DNA from: Lacrimispora sphenoides
GTDB lineage: Bacteria; Bacillota; Clostridia; Lachnospirales; Lachnospiraceae
Reading direction: 5' to 3'
DNA length: 64,000 nucleotides
Assembly (NCBI RefSeq): GCF_900105215.1
Contig: NZ_FOIP01000002.1
Span: 2,170,001-2,234,000, forward strand
How positions within the stretch are numbered: position 1 is the stretch's first letter; each line of letters opens with the position of its first letter. The position numbers and the translations under genes were made by a program. The notes beneath the pieces were generated by a model. It was given only the letters and a program-made list of their open reading frames with translations. It did not search any database and had not been told where the DNA came from. Shown here piece after piece: positions 55,390 through 63,825 of this stretch.

Positions 55390-55504
55390 TCACTCTCAGT
55401 TTTGTGGAATACTTTAATTACAAAAAACTACCAGCTTAATACTGATAGTTAATGATGCCATAATCTGCTGCGATATTACAAATTTATTTTAAATCATGCT
55501 TTTG

Positions 55505-55840
55505 TTAAAAAAAATAAAAATTGTACTGCTGCTCCAAAGTATCGTTAATGTCTTTGTACATTTTAGTTTCTTTTAATTCATACCCAGCTTTTTCTATAGC
55601 TTTACATGATGGTACATTTTCCGTTCTTATTGTTGCAATTAATTTGCTTACATCATACTTCTTTAGAAAACACTTCGTGAATAATATTATCGCTTCTGTT
55701 GCATAACCATAGTTTCTATGATTCATATCTATGAAATAAGTAATTCCAATTTCATGAATATTTTGATAAGCACTACAGCCGACAGAACCAACTACTTGAT
55801 TGTTCTTTTTATTTACAATTGCTTCTTTGACCGTACAACC
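55505..55840 (-). pseudogene. GNAT acetyltransferase, 5'-truncated
   Basis: The frame reads as the C-terminal two thirds of a GNAT N-acetyltransferase: QVVGSVGCSAYQNIHEIGI, then YFIDMNHRNYGYATEAI (acetyl-CoA loop) and SCKAIEKAGYELKET. It runs into TAA at about 55841 with no start codon, where a promoter for the next plus-strand gene begins. The N-terminal third has been lost, so this is a remnant. Confidence 0.8.
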
Positions 55841-55849
55841 TTAAAAATG

Positions 55850-55878
55850 TTGAGCAGACAATAAAACTATGATATGAT
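55850..55878 (+). promoter_or_regulatory. Promoter of the two-membrane-segment gene
   Basis: TTGAGC (55850-55855) and TATGAT (55873-55878) with a 17-base spacer, directly at the broken end of the GNAT remnant. Confidence 0.55.
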
Positions 55879-55898
55879 ATTACTTGCAGCGGGGGAGG

Positions 55899-55948
55899 CA
55901 CCCATAACAAAAAACGAACTGCACGGGGAGACACCCATAACAAAAAAC
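55899..55948 (+). repeat. Direct repeats in an mRNA leader
   Basis: CACCCATAACAAAAAAC occurs at 55899-55915 and 55932-55948, 33 bases apart, between the promoter and the ribosome binding site of the downstream gene. Confidence 0.75.
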
Positions 55949-55968
55949 ATATAAAGAGGTGATATTAT

Positions 55969-56511
55969 ATTAAACAAATTAATGTAGTAGATTATAGCAA
56001 TATTTCTTTGGAGCCAACTTATCTGAAACGTGCCCGGCAACTGGTTAAAAATCAACGGGCAGAGTGGATCTCTGAAGATACTATTCGCATGAAACTACAG
56101 TATGTGGAGGGAAATTTAATGACTACAGAAAGTATCGTACAAAGTGTAAATTCTTCAACAAATGTTGACTCTGATGGCATCCTGAACATTCAAACCCCTG
56201 ACGATAATACTATCCTAGAACTTGCAAAACGCAGACTGGCAATAAAGAAAAATCTTTTATCCCAAGCTTTGGATTATATGCTTATCCTATTGTGTTTTGC
56301 ATCATTCGCAGTAATCTGGGATTATGGCACAAAAGTACTCATTTGTGTCATCTTTTCTCTATTCTGGGGAATACGCCTACTGTACCGAATCTTTAAATTT
56401 GCCAAACCGTCTTTTAAAGATGGTATTGCTGAATACATAAAAAAGAGAAATGATTACCGATTAGAATCGGAATTTAACAGGTTAAAAAAAGAATATATGA
56501 GCAATCACTAA
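55969..56511 (+). CDS. Membrane protein with two transmembrane segments, unusual start
   Basis: The protein reads PTYLKRARQLVKNQRAEWIS near its start, then a linker, two membrane segments (LDYMLILLCFASFAVIW and VLICVIFSLFWGIRLLY) and a basic tail. In frame, the best ribosome binding site (AGAGGTGA) is followed by ATT at 55969, which would give KQINVVDYSNISLEP before the first residues; the first normal start is TTG at 56008. An ATT start or a mutated ATG is likely. The 2TM family is often found beside helix-turn-helix regulators; none is present here. Confidence 0.65.
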   Translation: MKQINVVDYSNISLEPTYLKRARQLVKNQRAEWISEDTIRMKLQYVEGNLMTTESIVQSVNSSTNVDSDGILNIQTPDDNTILELAKRRLAIKKNLLSQALDYMLILLCFASFAVIWDYGTKVLICVIFSLFWGIRLLYRIFKFAKPSFKDGIAEYIKKRNDYRLESEFNRLKKEYMSNH

Positions 56512-56553
56512 ACCGTTTTGTCATTTTTCGAATTAAAAGCATACTTGATGATT

Positions 56554-56582
56554 AAATACCGGTGGATTTTTCACCGGTATTT
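56554..56582 (+). terminator. Terminator of the two-segment membrane protein gene
   Basis: AAATACCGGTG and CACCGGTATTT arms with a 7-base loop, 43 bases after the stop. Confidence 0.8.
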
Positions 56583-56888
56583 TCTATGTAATACTTACGG
56601 TGCTTTCATAATGGTGTAGTATAGATAATCCAATTTTATTATCTCAATATCTTTTAAACCAGAACACCATAAATACACTTATCCATATTCCTGTTTTCTT
56701 TAGAAAGAATAATACTCGCCTGTCTTGGTTCCTCTATTCAGTTCACTGATCATTTGATAGTCACGGACAAATTTCAGTTTTCATGTTTTAAATCATTGCA
56801 TTAAAAAACTACCTCTAAATACTGATAGTTAGTAGTCTTCTTTATATATTTGATTTTGTCGGCTCCGTATTATGCTTATAACGGTGAG
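56583..56888. other. Gene-free stretch with a repeat fragment
   Basis: No ORF with a credible start is seen. A copy of ACTGATAGTTAGTAGTCTT lies near 56819-56837, related to the text in the shared promoter module and in the hairpin at 61488-61521. Confidence 0.4.
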
Positions 56889-57362
56889 TTATGAATATTT
56901 GTGTAATAAATCTTTAGGAATATGACAATAGTCATTAGGACACCTATCTAATCTATCTTGATGTTTATCAGCACTTTTAACATAATTCATTAGTGGAAGA
57001 ACTTCCACTACAATTTTGTTCCTATCTGCTCTTTCTGTTATATAATTCTTGGCATCTTCCAAATGTTGAGGCACTTTACTATATACGCCTGTGCGGTATT
57101 TTTTTCCAACATCATTACCTTGTTTATTCACACTGTAAGGATCTATAATCTCAAAAAAATAATCCATTAGTTGTGAAACAGTTACAATTTCAGGGTCAAA
57201 TTCTGTTTTTACGCATTCAGCATAACCATCATACTCGCCTTCGAGAGTATTTGAATAACCATTTACTCGTCCTGCTTGAGTATTAATAACACCTTTTAGT
57301 GTTTTGATAAATGCTTGTACACCCCATAGACAGCCACCTGCAAAATATATTGTTTCAACCAT
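56889..57362 (-). CDS. msrA: Peptide methionine (S)-S-oxide reductase
   Basis: ATG 57362 is chosen with AGGTG upstream; a GTG 9 bases earlier is also possible. The 157-residue protein has IYFAGGCLWGVQAF with catalytic Cys11, GRVNGYSN, YAECVKTEFDP and MDYFFEIIDP, all typical of MsrA. It repairs oxidised methionine using thioredoxin. No MsrB domain is fused. It is a single gene behind shared promoter copy B. Confidence 0.93.
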   Translation of the reverse strand: MVETIYFAGGCLWGVQAFIKTLKGVINTQAGRVNGYSNTLEGEYDGYAECVKTEFDPEIVTVSQLMDYFFEIIDPYSVNKQGNDVGKKYRTGVYSKVPQHLEDAKNYITERADRNKIVVEVLPLMNYVKSADKHQDRLDRCPNDYCHIPKDLLHKYS

Positions 57363-57408
57363 AGTATTCACCTGTTTTCATTCGTCAAATATAAAAACCT
57401 TCATGAGT

Positions 57409-57437
57409 AGAATACCACCATACTTACTAACAATCAA
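57409..57437 (-). promoter_or_regulatory. Shared promoter module, copy B (msrA)
   Basis: TTGATT (57432-57437) and TATTCT (57409-57414), spacer 17 bases with GTTAGTAAG and TGGTGG. The similarity to copies C and D extends about 30 bases upstream. Confidence 0.7.
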
Positions 57438-57674
57438 TATTAATTTTCCAATGTGCGGCAATACTTTAAATACTCATTTTCCAATCGAAAAAATATTTGC
57501 TACTCTTCCATACAATCATCACTTTAAGAATCAGCGGCAATTTCCCTTGCTTCTCTCGGTGTAATAATCACTCAACCTCCATTCAATATCAGTTTGATAT
57601 ATTGATTTTTTTAGATACTTATGGCATAGTAAGGTAAGCAAATAAATAATGAATATAAGTAAAGGAATGCCTTA

Positions 57675-58043
57675 ATGAATTTAAAAGAAAGAGCACTACA
57701 ATTAAAAACTGATATTCCCGCACTTTTCTTAGCTCTAAAGAGTTCTGAAACGCCCATTATTGCTAAAATTTTTGCAGGATTAGCAATCCTTTATGCGCTA
57801 TCTCCGATAGATCTTATTCCGGATTTTATTCCGGTATTGGGATATGTTGATGATGTCATTCTACTTCCTGCATTAATTTCACTTACAATTAAATTCATAC
57901 CAAAAGAAACCTTTGAAAAATGTAGAATTGAAGCCCAAAATATTTCACAAAATAACCTAGCCAGGAAATGGTATTATGCTGTACCTGTACTTGCCATTTG
58001 GTTGTTAATTTTGTGGTTAATAATTAAGGCCATTTTTATATGA
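57675..58043 (+). CDS. YkvA-like DUF1232 membrane protein
   Basis: The 122-residue protein contains YALSPIDLIPDFIPVLGYVDD at about residues 40-60, the defining DUF1232 motif, and a C-terminal membrane segment (PVLAIWLLILWLIIKAI). The family is widespread and of unknown role. It stands alone; no clear terminator follows. Confidence 0.88.
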   Translation: MNLKERALQLKTDIPALFLALKSSETPIIAKIFAGLAILYALSPIDLIPDFIPVLGYVDDVILLPALISLTIKFIPKETFEKCRIEAQNISQNNLARKWYYAVPVLAIWLLILWLIIKAIFI

Positions 58044-58273
58044 TTTTATATATTTTAAAATAAAAAGACTACTAAAATTATATGTAGGAATACCGTGGTA
58101 TATTCTTTCTTCGGCGCCTTTAAAAGTATCTAAACGCAGTAAAACGTATCTCTACGTTGTACTTCCGGTTCAAATTTCAAAATATAAAAATCAATATCAG
58201 ACATAAACTTTCTCTCCATATTTAACCTTTAAACCATAGGTGAATAAATTATGCTCATAATCTTATCGCTAAA

Positions 58274-58744
58274 TCAGATTTTGACATTCCTCCACGTAAA
58301 CCTTGGACCTTCTTCCCCTAATTCTCCATTGGCTAAAAATCCCGCTTTTTGGAGAACTCTTTGAGATGCAACATTATTAGGATCTGTTTCTGCTTCCACA
58401 AAGGATACACCAGTCTGGTTACTAGCCCATTTAGCCATAGCAGTAACTGCTTCCGTCATCAGTCCCTTACCCTCGTATTCCTTTTTAATCCCGTAACCTA
58501 TTTCAACACTCCCATTATCATTTAGACCTTTAAAACACAAGTCACCAACTATCTGTTTGCTGTTCTTTAGCTGCATTATCCATATTGCATACCAAATTCG
58601 CTGGTCAGGTTTTTCTCTGCAACCAGCAAGCATTTCAGAATATGCTTGCTTCATTTCCTCATCCGTTTCTTCCCGAACCTTCATTTCGATCTCTTTATTA
58701 GAAATCGGAAAGATCAACATTCTATCTGTTGTAACCATAATCAT
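58274..58744 (-). CDS. GNAT-family N-acetyltransferase
   Basis: The 156-residue protein has the RimJ/RimL-type acetyl-CoA site GYGIKKEYEGKGLMTEAV near residue 82 and NVASQRVLQKAGF near 123. Acceptor unknown. Single gene behind shared promoter copy C. Confidence 0.87.
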   Translation of the reverse strand: MIMVTTDRMLIFPISNKEIEMKVREETDEEMKQAYSEMLAGCREKPDQRIWYAIWIMQLKNSKQIVGDLCFKGLNDNGSVEIGYGIKKEYEGKGLMTEAVTAMAKWASNQTGVSFVEAETDPNNVASQRVLQKAGFLANGELGEEGPRFTWRNVKI

Positions 58745-58813
58745 TTTATTTATTCTCTCCTATATAAAATCTAGATTTGTATTTCTCATTATTTGTAAGT
58801 AATCTTCATAAGT

Positions 58814-58842
58814 AGAATACCACCATACTTTCTAATTATCAA
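58814..58842 (-). promoter_or_regulatory. Shared promoter module, copy C (GNAT)
   Basis: TTGATA (58837-58842) and TATTCT (58814-58819), spacer 17 bases ending TATGGTGG. Confidence 0.7.
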
Positions 58843-59042
58843 TATTAAGTTCTCAATGTACTCTAATACGTTAAATCCCAATTTTTTATTACCATTACAC
58901 ACGATAACCTGTTTTACTGTTTGATGACATTCTTCTCAAAATAGTTTTATTTGGTACAATTTCTCCATACTATCTACACATAATAATATTATCCTTTACG
59001 TATGCCAGTAAAATGCAAATGTATAAAGAAAGAGGTAGTAAT

Positions 59043-59375
59043 ATGAGGAAGAAACTAATTTCACTCGTGTCAGTAGTAGTATTGGCACTGTCTATGGCAA
59101 CAGCGGCATTTGCAGCTCCTGCAAATGCACAGTACAAAACAGGGGCTTCCACCTATGGCGCTGCTTGCGGTGGCTTAGGGTATGACCTGATGAGAGATGC
59201 CAACGGAAACTTTTTAAGCCAAGAAGATTTTGAGGCCAATCTCGACAAGGCGATCGCAGACGGCGATATTGCTTCTGCTGACAGGGGATATTATGTAGAA
59301 ATGTTCGATTACTGTGTAGCAAATGGCGGCAGCTTTGGAGGAAAAAGCCTTGGCGGTCGTGGTTGCAGAAGATAA
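59043..59375 (+). CDS. Small secreted protein
   Basis: ATG 59043 follows AGAGGTAGTAAT; the frame is open 30 bases more. The 110-residue protein has a clear signal peptide (MRKKLISLVSVVVLALSMAT, cut after AAFA) and a mature part of about 85 residues with Cys in YGAACGGLGYD, FDYCVANGG and GGRGC. Two or three cysteines suggest a disulfide. The Gly-rich basic tail ends GGRGCRR. Its family is not recognised. Its terminator has been split by the insertion element downstream. Confidence 0.75.
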   Translation: MRKKLISLVSVVVLALSMATAAFAAPANAQYKTGASTYGAACGGLGYDLMRDANGNFLSQEDFEANLDKAIADGDIASADRGYYVEMFDYCVANGGSFGGKSLGGRGCRR

Positions 59376-59473
59376 CCCCTGACAAACAAACTAGAAATTA
59401 AAAAGCACTCCCTGTAGGCAAAGCTTGATATGTACCCCCTTTACTGGACAGCACCAGTAAAGGGGGTTTTTAC

Positions 59474-60034
59474 GTGAAATATGATTTTGTATTTAAATTA
59501 AATTGTGTCGAGCTATACAGAAATGGCCAATGGCCTGAAACACCAGCAGGAATTGGTCAAAAGAATTTTAGAAAACGAATTGTTACTTGGTCAAGAATTG
59601 CAGATATTTATGGAATTGATGCTTTAAAGCATCCTTCAACATGTAAAGAACGTACAGCTGAAGAAAGGTATTCTCTTGTAGCTAGAGTTTTAGCTGGAGA
59701 ATCACAAAAAAGTGTTGCAATAATTGCTGGAATTGATTCAGGCCTATTGTCTAAATGGGTACAGATATATAAAATAAAAGGGTACGATGGTCTGTATTTA
59801 AAGAAAGGTAGACATGGTAAGGAGCCCTTCATGAAAAAAGACAATAAACCAAAAGAACTTTCACCTTCTGAAAGAGAAGAATTAATTAGATTAAGGGCAG
59901 AGACAGAGTACCTTAAAGCAGAAAATGAATCAATAAAAAAATCTATCGCCTTGAGACGAGAAAAAGAAGCTGCGCAACTCAAGGCGAAAAAGCAGCAATC
60001 ATTAAGGAACTCCGAGAAAAAGGATATGCCTTAA
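59474..60034 (+). CDS. IS3-family transposase OrfA
   Basis: The 186-residue protein has two helix-turn-helix regions (KNFRKRIVTWSRIADIYG and SVAIIAGIDSGLLSKWVQIY) and a C-terminal coiled coil (LRAETEYLKAENESIKKS). It binds the IS ends. The orfB frame is in the -1 position and overlaps its tail, with an A-rich run near 59988, so a fused OrfAB is expected by frameshifting. Confidence 0.9.
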   Translation: MKYDFVFKLNCVELYRNGQWPETPAGIGQKNFRKRIVTWSRIADIYGIDALKHPSTCKERTAEERYSLVARVLAGESQKSVAIIAGIDSGLLSKWVQIYKIKGYDGLYLKKGRHGKEPFMKKDNKPKELSPSEREELIRLRAETEYLKAENESIKKSIALRREKEAAQLKAKKQQSLRNSEKKDMP

Positions 60035-60042
60035 AGCATTTA

Positions 60043-60852
60043 TTGAAAGCTGTAGGATTATCAAAATCTACATACTATTATGAATTAAATCATGTGTGTT
60101 TTGACGTAATCAAAAATCAGAAACTTATGGATGAAATCAATAAGATTTTTGAAGACAATAAGCAACGATATGGTGTTCGCAGAGTTCATCAGGAATTATT
60201 AAATAAAGGATATTCCATAAACCACAAAAGAGTACAACGATTAATGCATAAGATGATGTTGGCCGGCAAACGACCTAAAGAGAAATACCATTCATATAGG
60301 GGCGAAGTTGGCAGAATAGCTGACAACTTAATTAATAGAGATTTTTGTACAACTGCTCCACTTCAAAAATGGACAACAGATGTATCTCAATTTAACCTGC
60401 CATGGGGAAAATGTTATCTTTCGCCTATTTTAGATATGAATACAAATGAAGTTATCTCATACGATTTGTCAAAAAGTCCAAATATGGAGCAAATATCTAA
60501 CATGTTAGAAAGAGCATTTCGGAAATTTAGTAATACTGAAGGAATCATCTTTCATTCCGATCAAGGTTGGCAGTACCAACATGCGTACTATCGTAATGAA
60601 TTAAAGAAATATGGAATAATTCAATCTATGTCTCGTAAAGGAAACTGTTACGATAATTGCATTATGGAGACTTTTTTCGGAAGACTAAAGACCGAAATGT
60701 TTTATGGGCATGAAAAGGATTTTGGATCCTTCGATGAATTTAAGAAAGCAATAGATGAATATATAGATTATTATAATAACAGGAGAATTCAATCAAAAAC
60801 AAAATGGATGCCTCCTGTAATATACAGGAAGACATCCATCAAGAGTGCCTAA
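60043..60852 (+). CDS. IS3-family transposase OrfB (DDE integrase)
   Basis: The protein has an HTH_21 region (INKIFEDNKQRYGVRRVH) and an rve integrase core with the DDE residues in WTTDVSQF, FHSDQGWQYQ and CYDNCIMETFFGRLK. The frame extends upstream to about 59985 (EKAAIIKELREKGYALKHL), so the TTG at 60043 is not the true N-terminus; it is made by -1 frameshift from OrfA. No disruption seen. Confidence 0.92.
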   Translation: MKAVGLSKSTYYYELNHVCFDVIKNQKLMDEINKIFEDNKQRYGVRRVHQELLNKGYSINHKRVQRLMHKMMLAGKRPKEKYHSYRGEVGRIADNLINRDFCTTAPLQKWTTDVSQFNLPWGKCYLSPILDMNTNEVISYDLSKSPNMEQISNMLERAFRKFSNTEGIIFHSDQGWQYQHAYYRNELKKYGIIQSMSRKGNCYDNCIMETFFGRLKTEMFYGHEKDFGSFDEFKKAIDEYIDYYNNRRIQSKTKWMPPVIYRKTSIKSA

Positions 60853-61080
60853 TCATCCAGTTGAATAATGATGTGTCCAGAAAACTGGGTACATATCAGC
60901 TTGCAGGGGGTTTTTTTATCCTCCAAACAATAACAGTGTAATGGTTCGTACAAGGTTGCATTCCTCCTTTGGTGCCGTATGGCAGTATTTTCAATTATTT
61001 TGACATATCTTTTTACTTTTCTCATATAATTTATTTGTAGGCTTACGCCAGAACTGAGTATAGACGAAAGGAGACGTTCC
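60853..61080. other. Intergenic region with right IS end and split terminator half
   Basis: After the IS end at 60898, GCTTGCAGGGGG and seven Ts form the second half of the terminator whose first half (ACTCCCTGTAGGC) lies at 59407-59419. The rest holds no gene until the AGGAG before 61081. Confidence 0.7.
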
Positions 61081-61371
61081 ATGAAAAAGGCTAATCATTT
61101 TTCTGACTTATCTCTTCCTGATCAGGATATTCTGATCGATCACATTATTTTTAACTATAAGATGATTCCAAGCATTAACTATCAGCAGACTGCTTATGGT
61201 CTGAAAGCGCGCTTCAACCACTTAACAGGGGCTGATATGGGGCACCAAATTACTTCACAATGCTTCATGGAAGCCATGGTCAAAGCAGGTTACAAAGCGA
61301 TTCCAGCTAAAAAGGACGTTATACCTAATTGGTATTTTAATGTTGGTAGGGTTCAATTTATACCCCATTGA
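61081..61371 (+). CDS. Hypothetical protein
   Basis: A 96-residue soluble protein with an AAAGGAG site, starting MKKANHFSDLSLPDQDILID. It has no recognised motif; the middle NHLTGADMGHQITSQCFMEA and the end NWYFNVGRVQFIPH may be useful for searching. A hairpin terminator follows directly. Confidence 0.65.
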   Translation: MKKANHFSDLSLPDQDILIDHIIFNYKMIPSINYQQTAYGLKARFNHLTGADMGHQITSQCFMEAMVKAGYKAIPAKKDVIPNWYFNVGRVQFIPH

Positions 61372-61384
61372 CTCATCTCATTTT

Positions 61385-61411
61385 GCACTCCTTAACTTTT
61401 GGAGTGCTTTT
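61385..61411 (+). terminator. Terminator of the hypothetical gene
   Basis: GCACTCC (61385-61391) and GGAGTGC (61401-61407), 9-base loop, then five Ts. Confidence 0.88.
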
Positions 61412-61487
61412 TACGTAAAAAGCAATGATACCTTTCAATCTGTGTTTCCGTCAATTTTCAGTTTCATTGAATATAAAATATACAAAA

Positions 61488-61521
61488 AAGACTACTAACC
61501 AATATCAAGGTTAGTAGTCTT
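61488..61521 (-). terminator. Terminator of the RibD-like reductase gene
   Basis: Perfect 13-bp arms AAGACTACTAACC and complement with an 8-base loop; six Ts follow on the minus strand. The stem text resembles the ACTGATAGTTAGTAGTCTT fragment at 56819. Confidence 0.8.
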
Positions 61522-61592
61522 GTAATTTATAAATTGGAATTTATATGACCAGGCTATGGTAAAGGTAAAGGATTTTGAAAAGCTACAATGAA

Positions 61593-62105
61593 CTATATTT
61601 TACTATAAATTAATTCTGCAAATTGTCCGTATTTTTTTACTTCCTTCAAACAAAATCGCTTTAACCCTTCTTTCTGTGAAAATATTGGTATTCCCATCCC
61701 CAATAACACAGGAGCGATCTGTATTATCATGTTATCAACCATATGATTATCTAACAGAGGGGCTAATATTGTGTTACCTCCGATAATCCAAATATTTTTA
61801 TCCCTCTCTATTTGTTTCACGAATTCAACAACATCACAATTTATAGGAACAAATTCCTTGGCCGATAAGCTTTCAGCATGTGTAAAAACATAATTTTGGG
61901 TAGTAGGATAAAGACCGTCGATATTTTCTATGTTTTCAATTTCATTAAATGTTCTTTTGCCCATTATAGTAATATCCATGTTTTTATAGAAGCTTTCATA
62001 ACCAGTTTCTTCTATTGTGCCAGTTTCATAAAGCCAATCCAGGTTATGGTTTTTGTCAGCAAGATAGCCATCCATAGTAATGCAACCGTAAAAAAATACA
62101 CTCAT
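61593..62105 (-). CDS. Dihydrofolate reductase/RibD C-terminal family protein
   Basis: The 170-residue protein has the RibD_C layout: FYGCITMDGYLADKNHNLDW at the start, MDITIMGKRTFNEI near residue 48, IWIIGGNTILAPLLD near 118 and a short beta-rich end. This family reduces pterin- or flavin-precursor-like substrates with NADPH, but many members have unknown substrates. Single gene with AAAGGAGGG ribosome binding site. Confidence 0.82.
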   Translation of the reverse strand: MSVFFYGCITMDGYLADKNHNLDWLYETGTIEETGYESFYKNMDITIMGKRTFNEIENIENIDGLYPTTQNYVFTHAESLSAKEFVPINCDVVEFVKQIERDKNIWIIGGNTILAPLLDNHMVDNMIIQIAPVLLGMGIPIFSQKEGLKRFCLKEVKKYGQFAELIYSKI

Positions 62106-62245
62106 TTTTTAACCCTCCTTTGATTAATTCCTGTTTAATCTTTAATTATATCTCCTACAATTAAGCCTACAGCCACTCCTCAAAAAACAACCTACCTATT
62201 TTTTTAGCTTTTTCAATTTCTTCATAGCTCCGCCTGCAATATTCA

Positions 62246-63007
62246 TCACAGCCAAACAGCCCAATCGCCGAAATCAAAGGTACCGCCACCATGATGAAGG
62301 TTATCATCGACTTTCAACTGGAGGAAAGCGTCTCGCATACGGCTCAGAATCTCCGGTTGTATATCCAGACTATGATGAGCCGGAAATACTTTTTTCACGG
62401 GCAGTACCGCTATCTTTTCAAGCGATGAAAGATATGCCTGAGGATCGGTGGAGGGGTAATACGCAAACAGCGTATCCTTGTAGACAAGGTCACCGGTAAA
62501 TAAATACCCACGTTGTGGCTCCCAAAAACACAGATGCCCTGGGGAATGCCCCGGCGTATGTAGTACAGTAATCTTGCGCCCACCCAGATCAATGATATCA
62601 CCGTCTTTTAGTATCCTTGTAGGCATTCCCTGAAAGAACTTGTAAGCGTTGACATCATAACCCTCCGGTAAATCACATCGATCTATAACCATATTCCGGA
62701 CAGTATCCATTGTCAGTGGGAATTCGCCGTTCAGCCAGCTTAGTTCTGCCTCATGCGCGTAGAAATCCGGGTAGTATTCGTGCCCGCCGATATGATCCCA
62801 GTGTATATGAGTCGCCACGGCAGTTACCTGTTTGTCTGTTAACCTTTTCACCTCTTCGGAAATATTGCAGATTCCAAGTCCAGTGTCAATGAGCAAACAT
62901 CGTTCATGGCCTTTAAGCAAATAGCAGTGCGTTTCCTCCCAATGGCGGTATTCACTGATTATGTAAGTATCCGTATCAATTTGATCTAGTGTAAACCAGT
63001 TTTCCAT
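62246..63007 (-). CDS. MBL-fold metallo-hydrolase
   Basis: ATG 63007 is favoured over 63016 by spacing from AAAGGA. The 253-residue protein has the metallo-beta-lactamase motif THIHWDHIGG, the third His in HTPGHSPGHLCFWEP, Asp in FTGDLVYKD and a final PAHH. Two metal ions are expected. Glyoxalase II or lactonase-like activity is possible. Single gene with promoter copy D; not a typical antibiotic resistance enzyme. Confidence 0.87.
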   Translation of the reverse strand: MENWFTLDQIDTDTYIISEYRHWEETHCYLLKGHERCLLIDTGLGICNISEEVKRLTDKQVTAVATHIHWDHIGGHEYYPDFYAHEAELSWLNGEFPLTMDTVRNMVIDRCDLPEGYDVNAYKFFQGMPTRILKDGDIIDLGGRKITVLHTPGHSPGHLCFWEPQRGYLFTGDLVYKDTLFAYYPSTDPQAYLSSLEKIAVLPVKKVFPAHHSLDIQPEILSRMRDAFLQLKVDDNLHHGGGTFDFGDWAVWL

Positions 63008-63057
63008 TTTTATCATTCCTTTATGTTTTGTAATTAATTAAAAAAATCTTTATATGT

Positions 63058-63086
63058 AGATTATCACCAATCTTACAAACTATCAA
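63058..63086 (-). promoter_or_regulatory. Shared promoter module, copy D (MBL hydrolase)
   Basis: TTGATA (63081-63086) and TAATCT (63058-63063), spacer 17 bases with GTTTGTAAG and TTGGTGA; upstream text CGTACATTAAAAGCTTAATA matches copy C closely. Confidence 0.7.
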
Positions 63087-63121
63087 TATTAAGCTTTTAA
63101 TGTACGTTAATACATAAAATA

Positions 63122-63559
63122 CTAATTCATCTGATTTTTCGCAAAAGATTTTATAAAAAACAGTTCCGTGGGTTGTTCCATTTTCGGTATATCAAGAATC
63201 AAACAGCCACAATCCTTATACCCCAACTTTCTATAAAAATGTTGAGCCTGTTCATCAGAATTTGTTGATGTCATTACTGCGATGTAGCCTAATAACTTCA
63301 TTTCATTTTCCCATGCAATCATTGCCTGTCTACCGATACCTTTTGCACGGTATTCTGGACTAAAAAATATCATATTCAAAAACGGTATATTATCCCAAAA
63401 TAAATTATATCTTAATACTCCGACACGCTTTCCATCATATTCTATTACGTAGCATTGTTTTTGAAGGATTTTTCTTTCAAGCTCTCCCTTACTTAAGTGT
63501 TTATCAAGAGAAAGCCAAAAATTTAAATCACTTACATTGGCGTAATGCATGTTAATCAT
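63122..63559 (-). CDS. GNAT-family N-acetyltransferase
   Basis: ATG 63559 follows AGGAGG by 9 bases; the frame is open 24 bases further. The 145-residue protein has MIFFSPEYRAKGIGRQAMI (acetyl-CoA loop) near residue 70 and AQHFYRKLGYKDCG near 112. The end, EQPTELFFIK, is common in a GNAT subgroup of Firmicutes. Acceptor unknown. Confidence 0.87.
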   Translation of the reverse strand: MINMHYANVSDLNFWLSLDKHLSKGELERKILQKQCYVIEYDGKRVGVLRYNLFWDNIPFLNMIFFSPEYRAKGIGRQAMIAWENEMKLLGYIAVMTSTNSDEQAQHFYRKLGYKDCGCLILDIPKMEQPTELFFIKSFAKNQMN

Positions 63560-63825
63560 GAAAAGATTCCTCCTAAATACCATATAATAATCCTTATATT
63601 ATCCAACTACCATATTCGATTAATACCATCGACTAGAGTGAATGATCATTTACTCGTTAAATAATCTTATTAATTTATTTAATTTCCTATTTATCTGATT
63701 ATTAAATAAATAATGTGAACGCCATCCAGCTGCCTGCTATTCGTTTGAATTTCTTCCTTTCAAGTTGGATAATCATACTTGATTCCAAGAAACAGTAACA
63801 CTGCACTTATGGTGAAGGCTGCCCA

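Larger units (their letters stand above)
59426..60898 (+). mobile_element. IS3-family (IS150-like) insertion sequence
   Basis: Imperfect 25-bp terminal inverted repeats start TGATATGTACCC at both ends (59426-59450 and 60874-60898, about 21 of 25 matching). The element is 1,473 bp and is flanked by a 3-bp GCT duplication (59423-59425 and 60899-60901). It carries orfA and orfB. A strong inward terminator (13-bp arms, 59435-59466, then TTTTT) near the left end would block transcription from outside. Catalytic residues look intact, so it may be active. Confidence 0.92.

Noticed and set aside
62246..63007. Beta-lactamase resistance gene
   Set aside because: It is a general MBL-fold hydrolase without a signal peptide or resistance context.
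53400..63700. Prophage or integrative element
   Set aside because: The region is AT-rich and mosaic but has no integrase, phage structural or conjugation genes apart from one IS.
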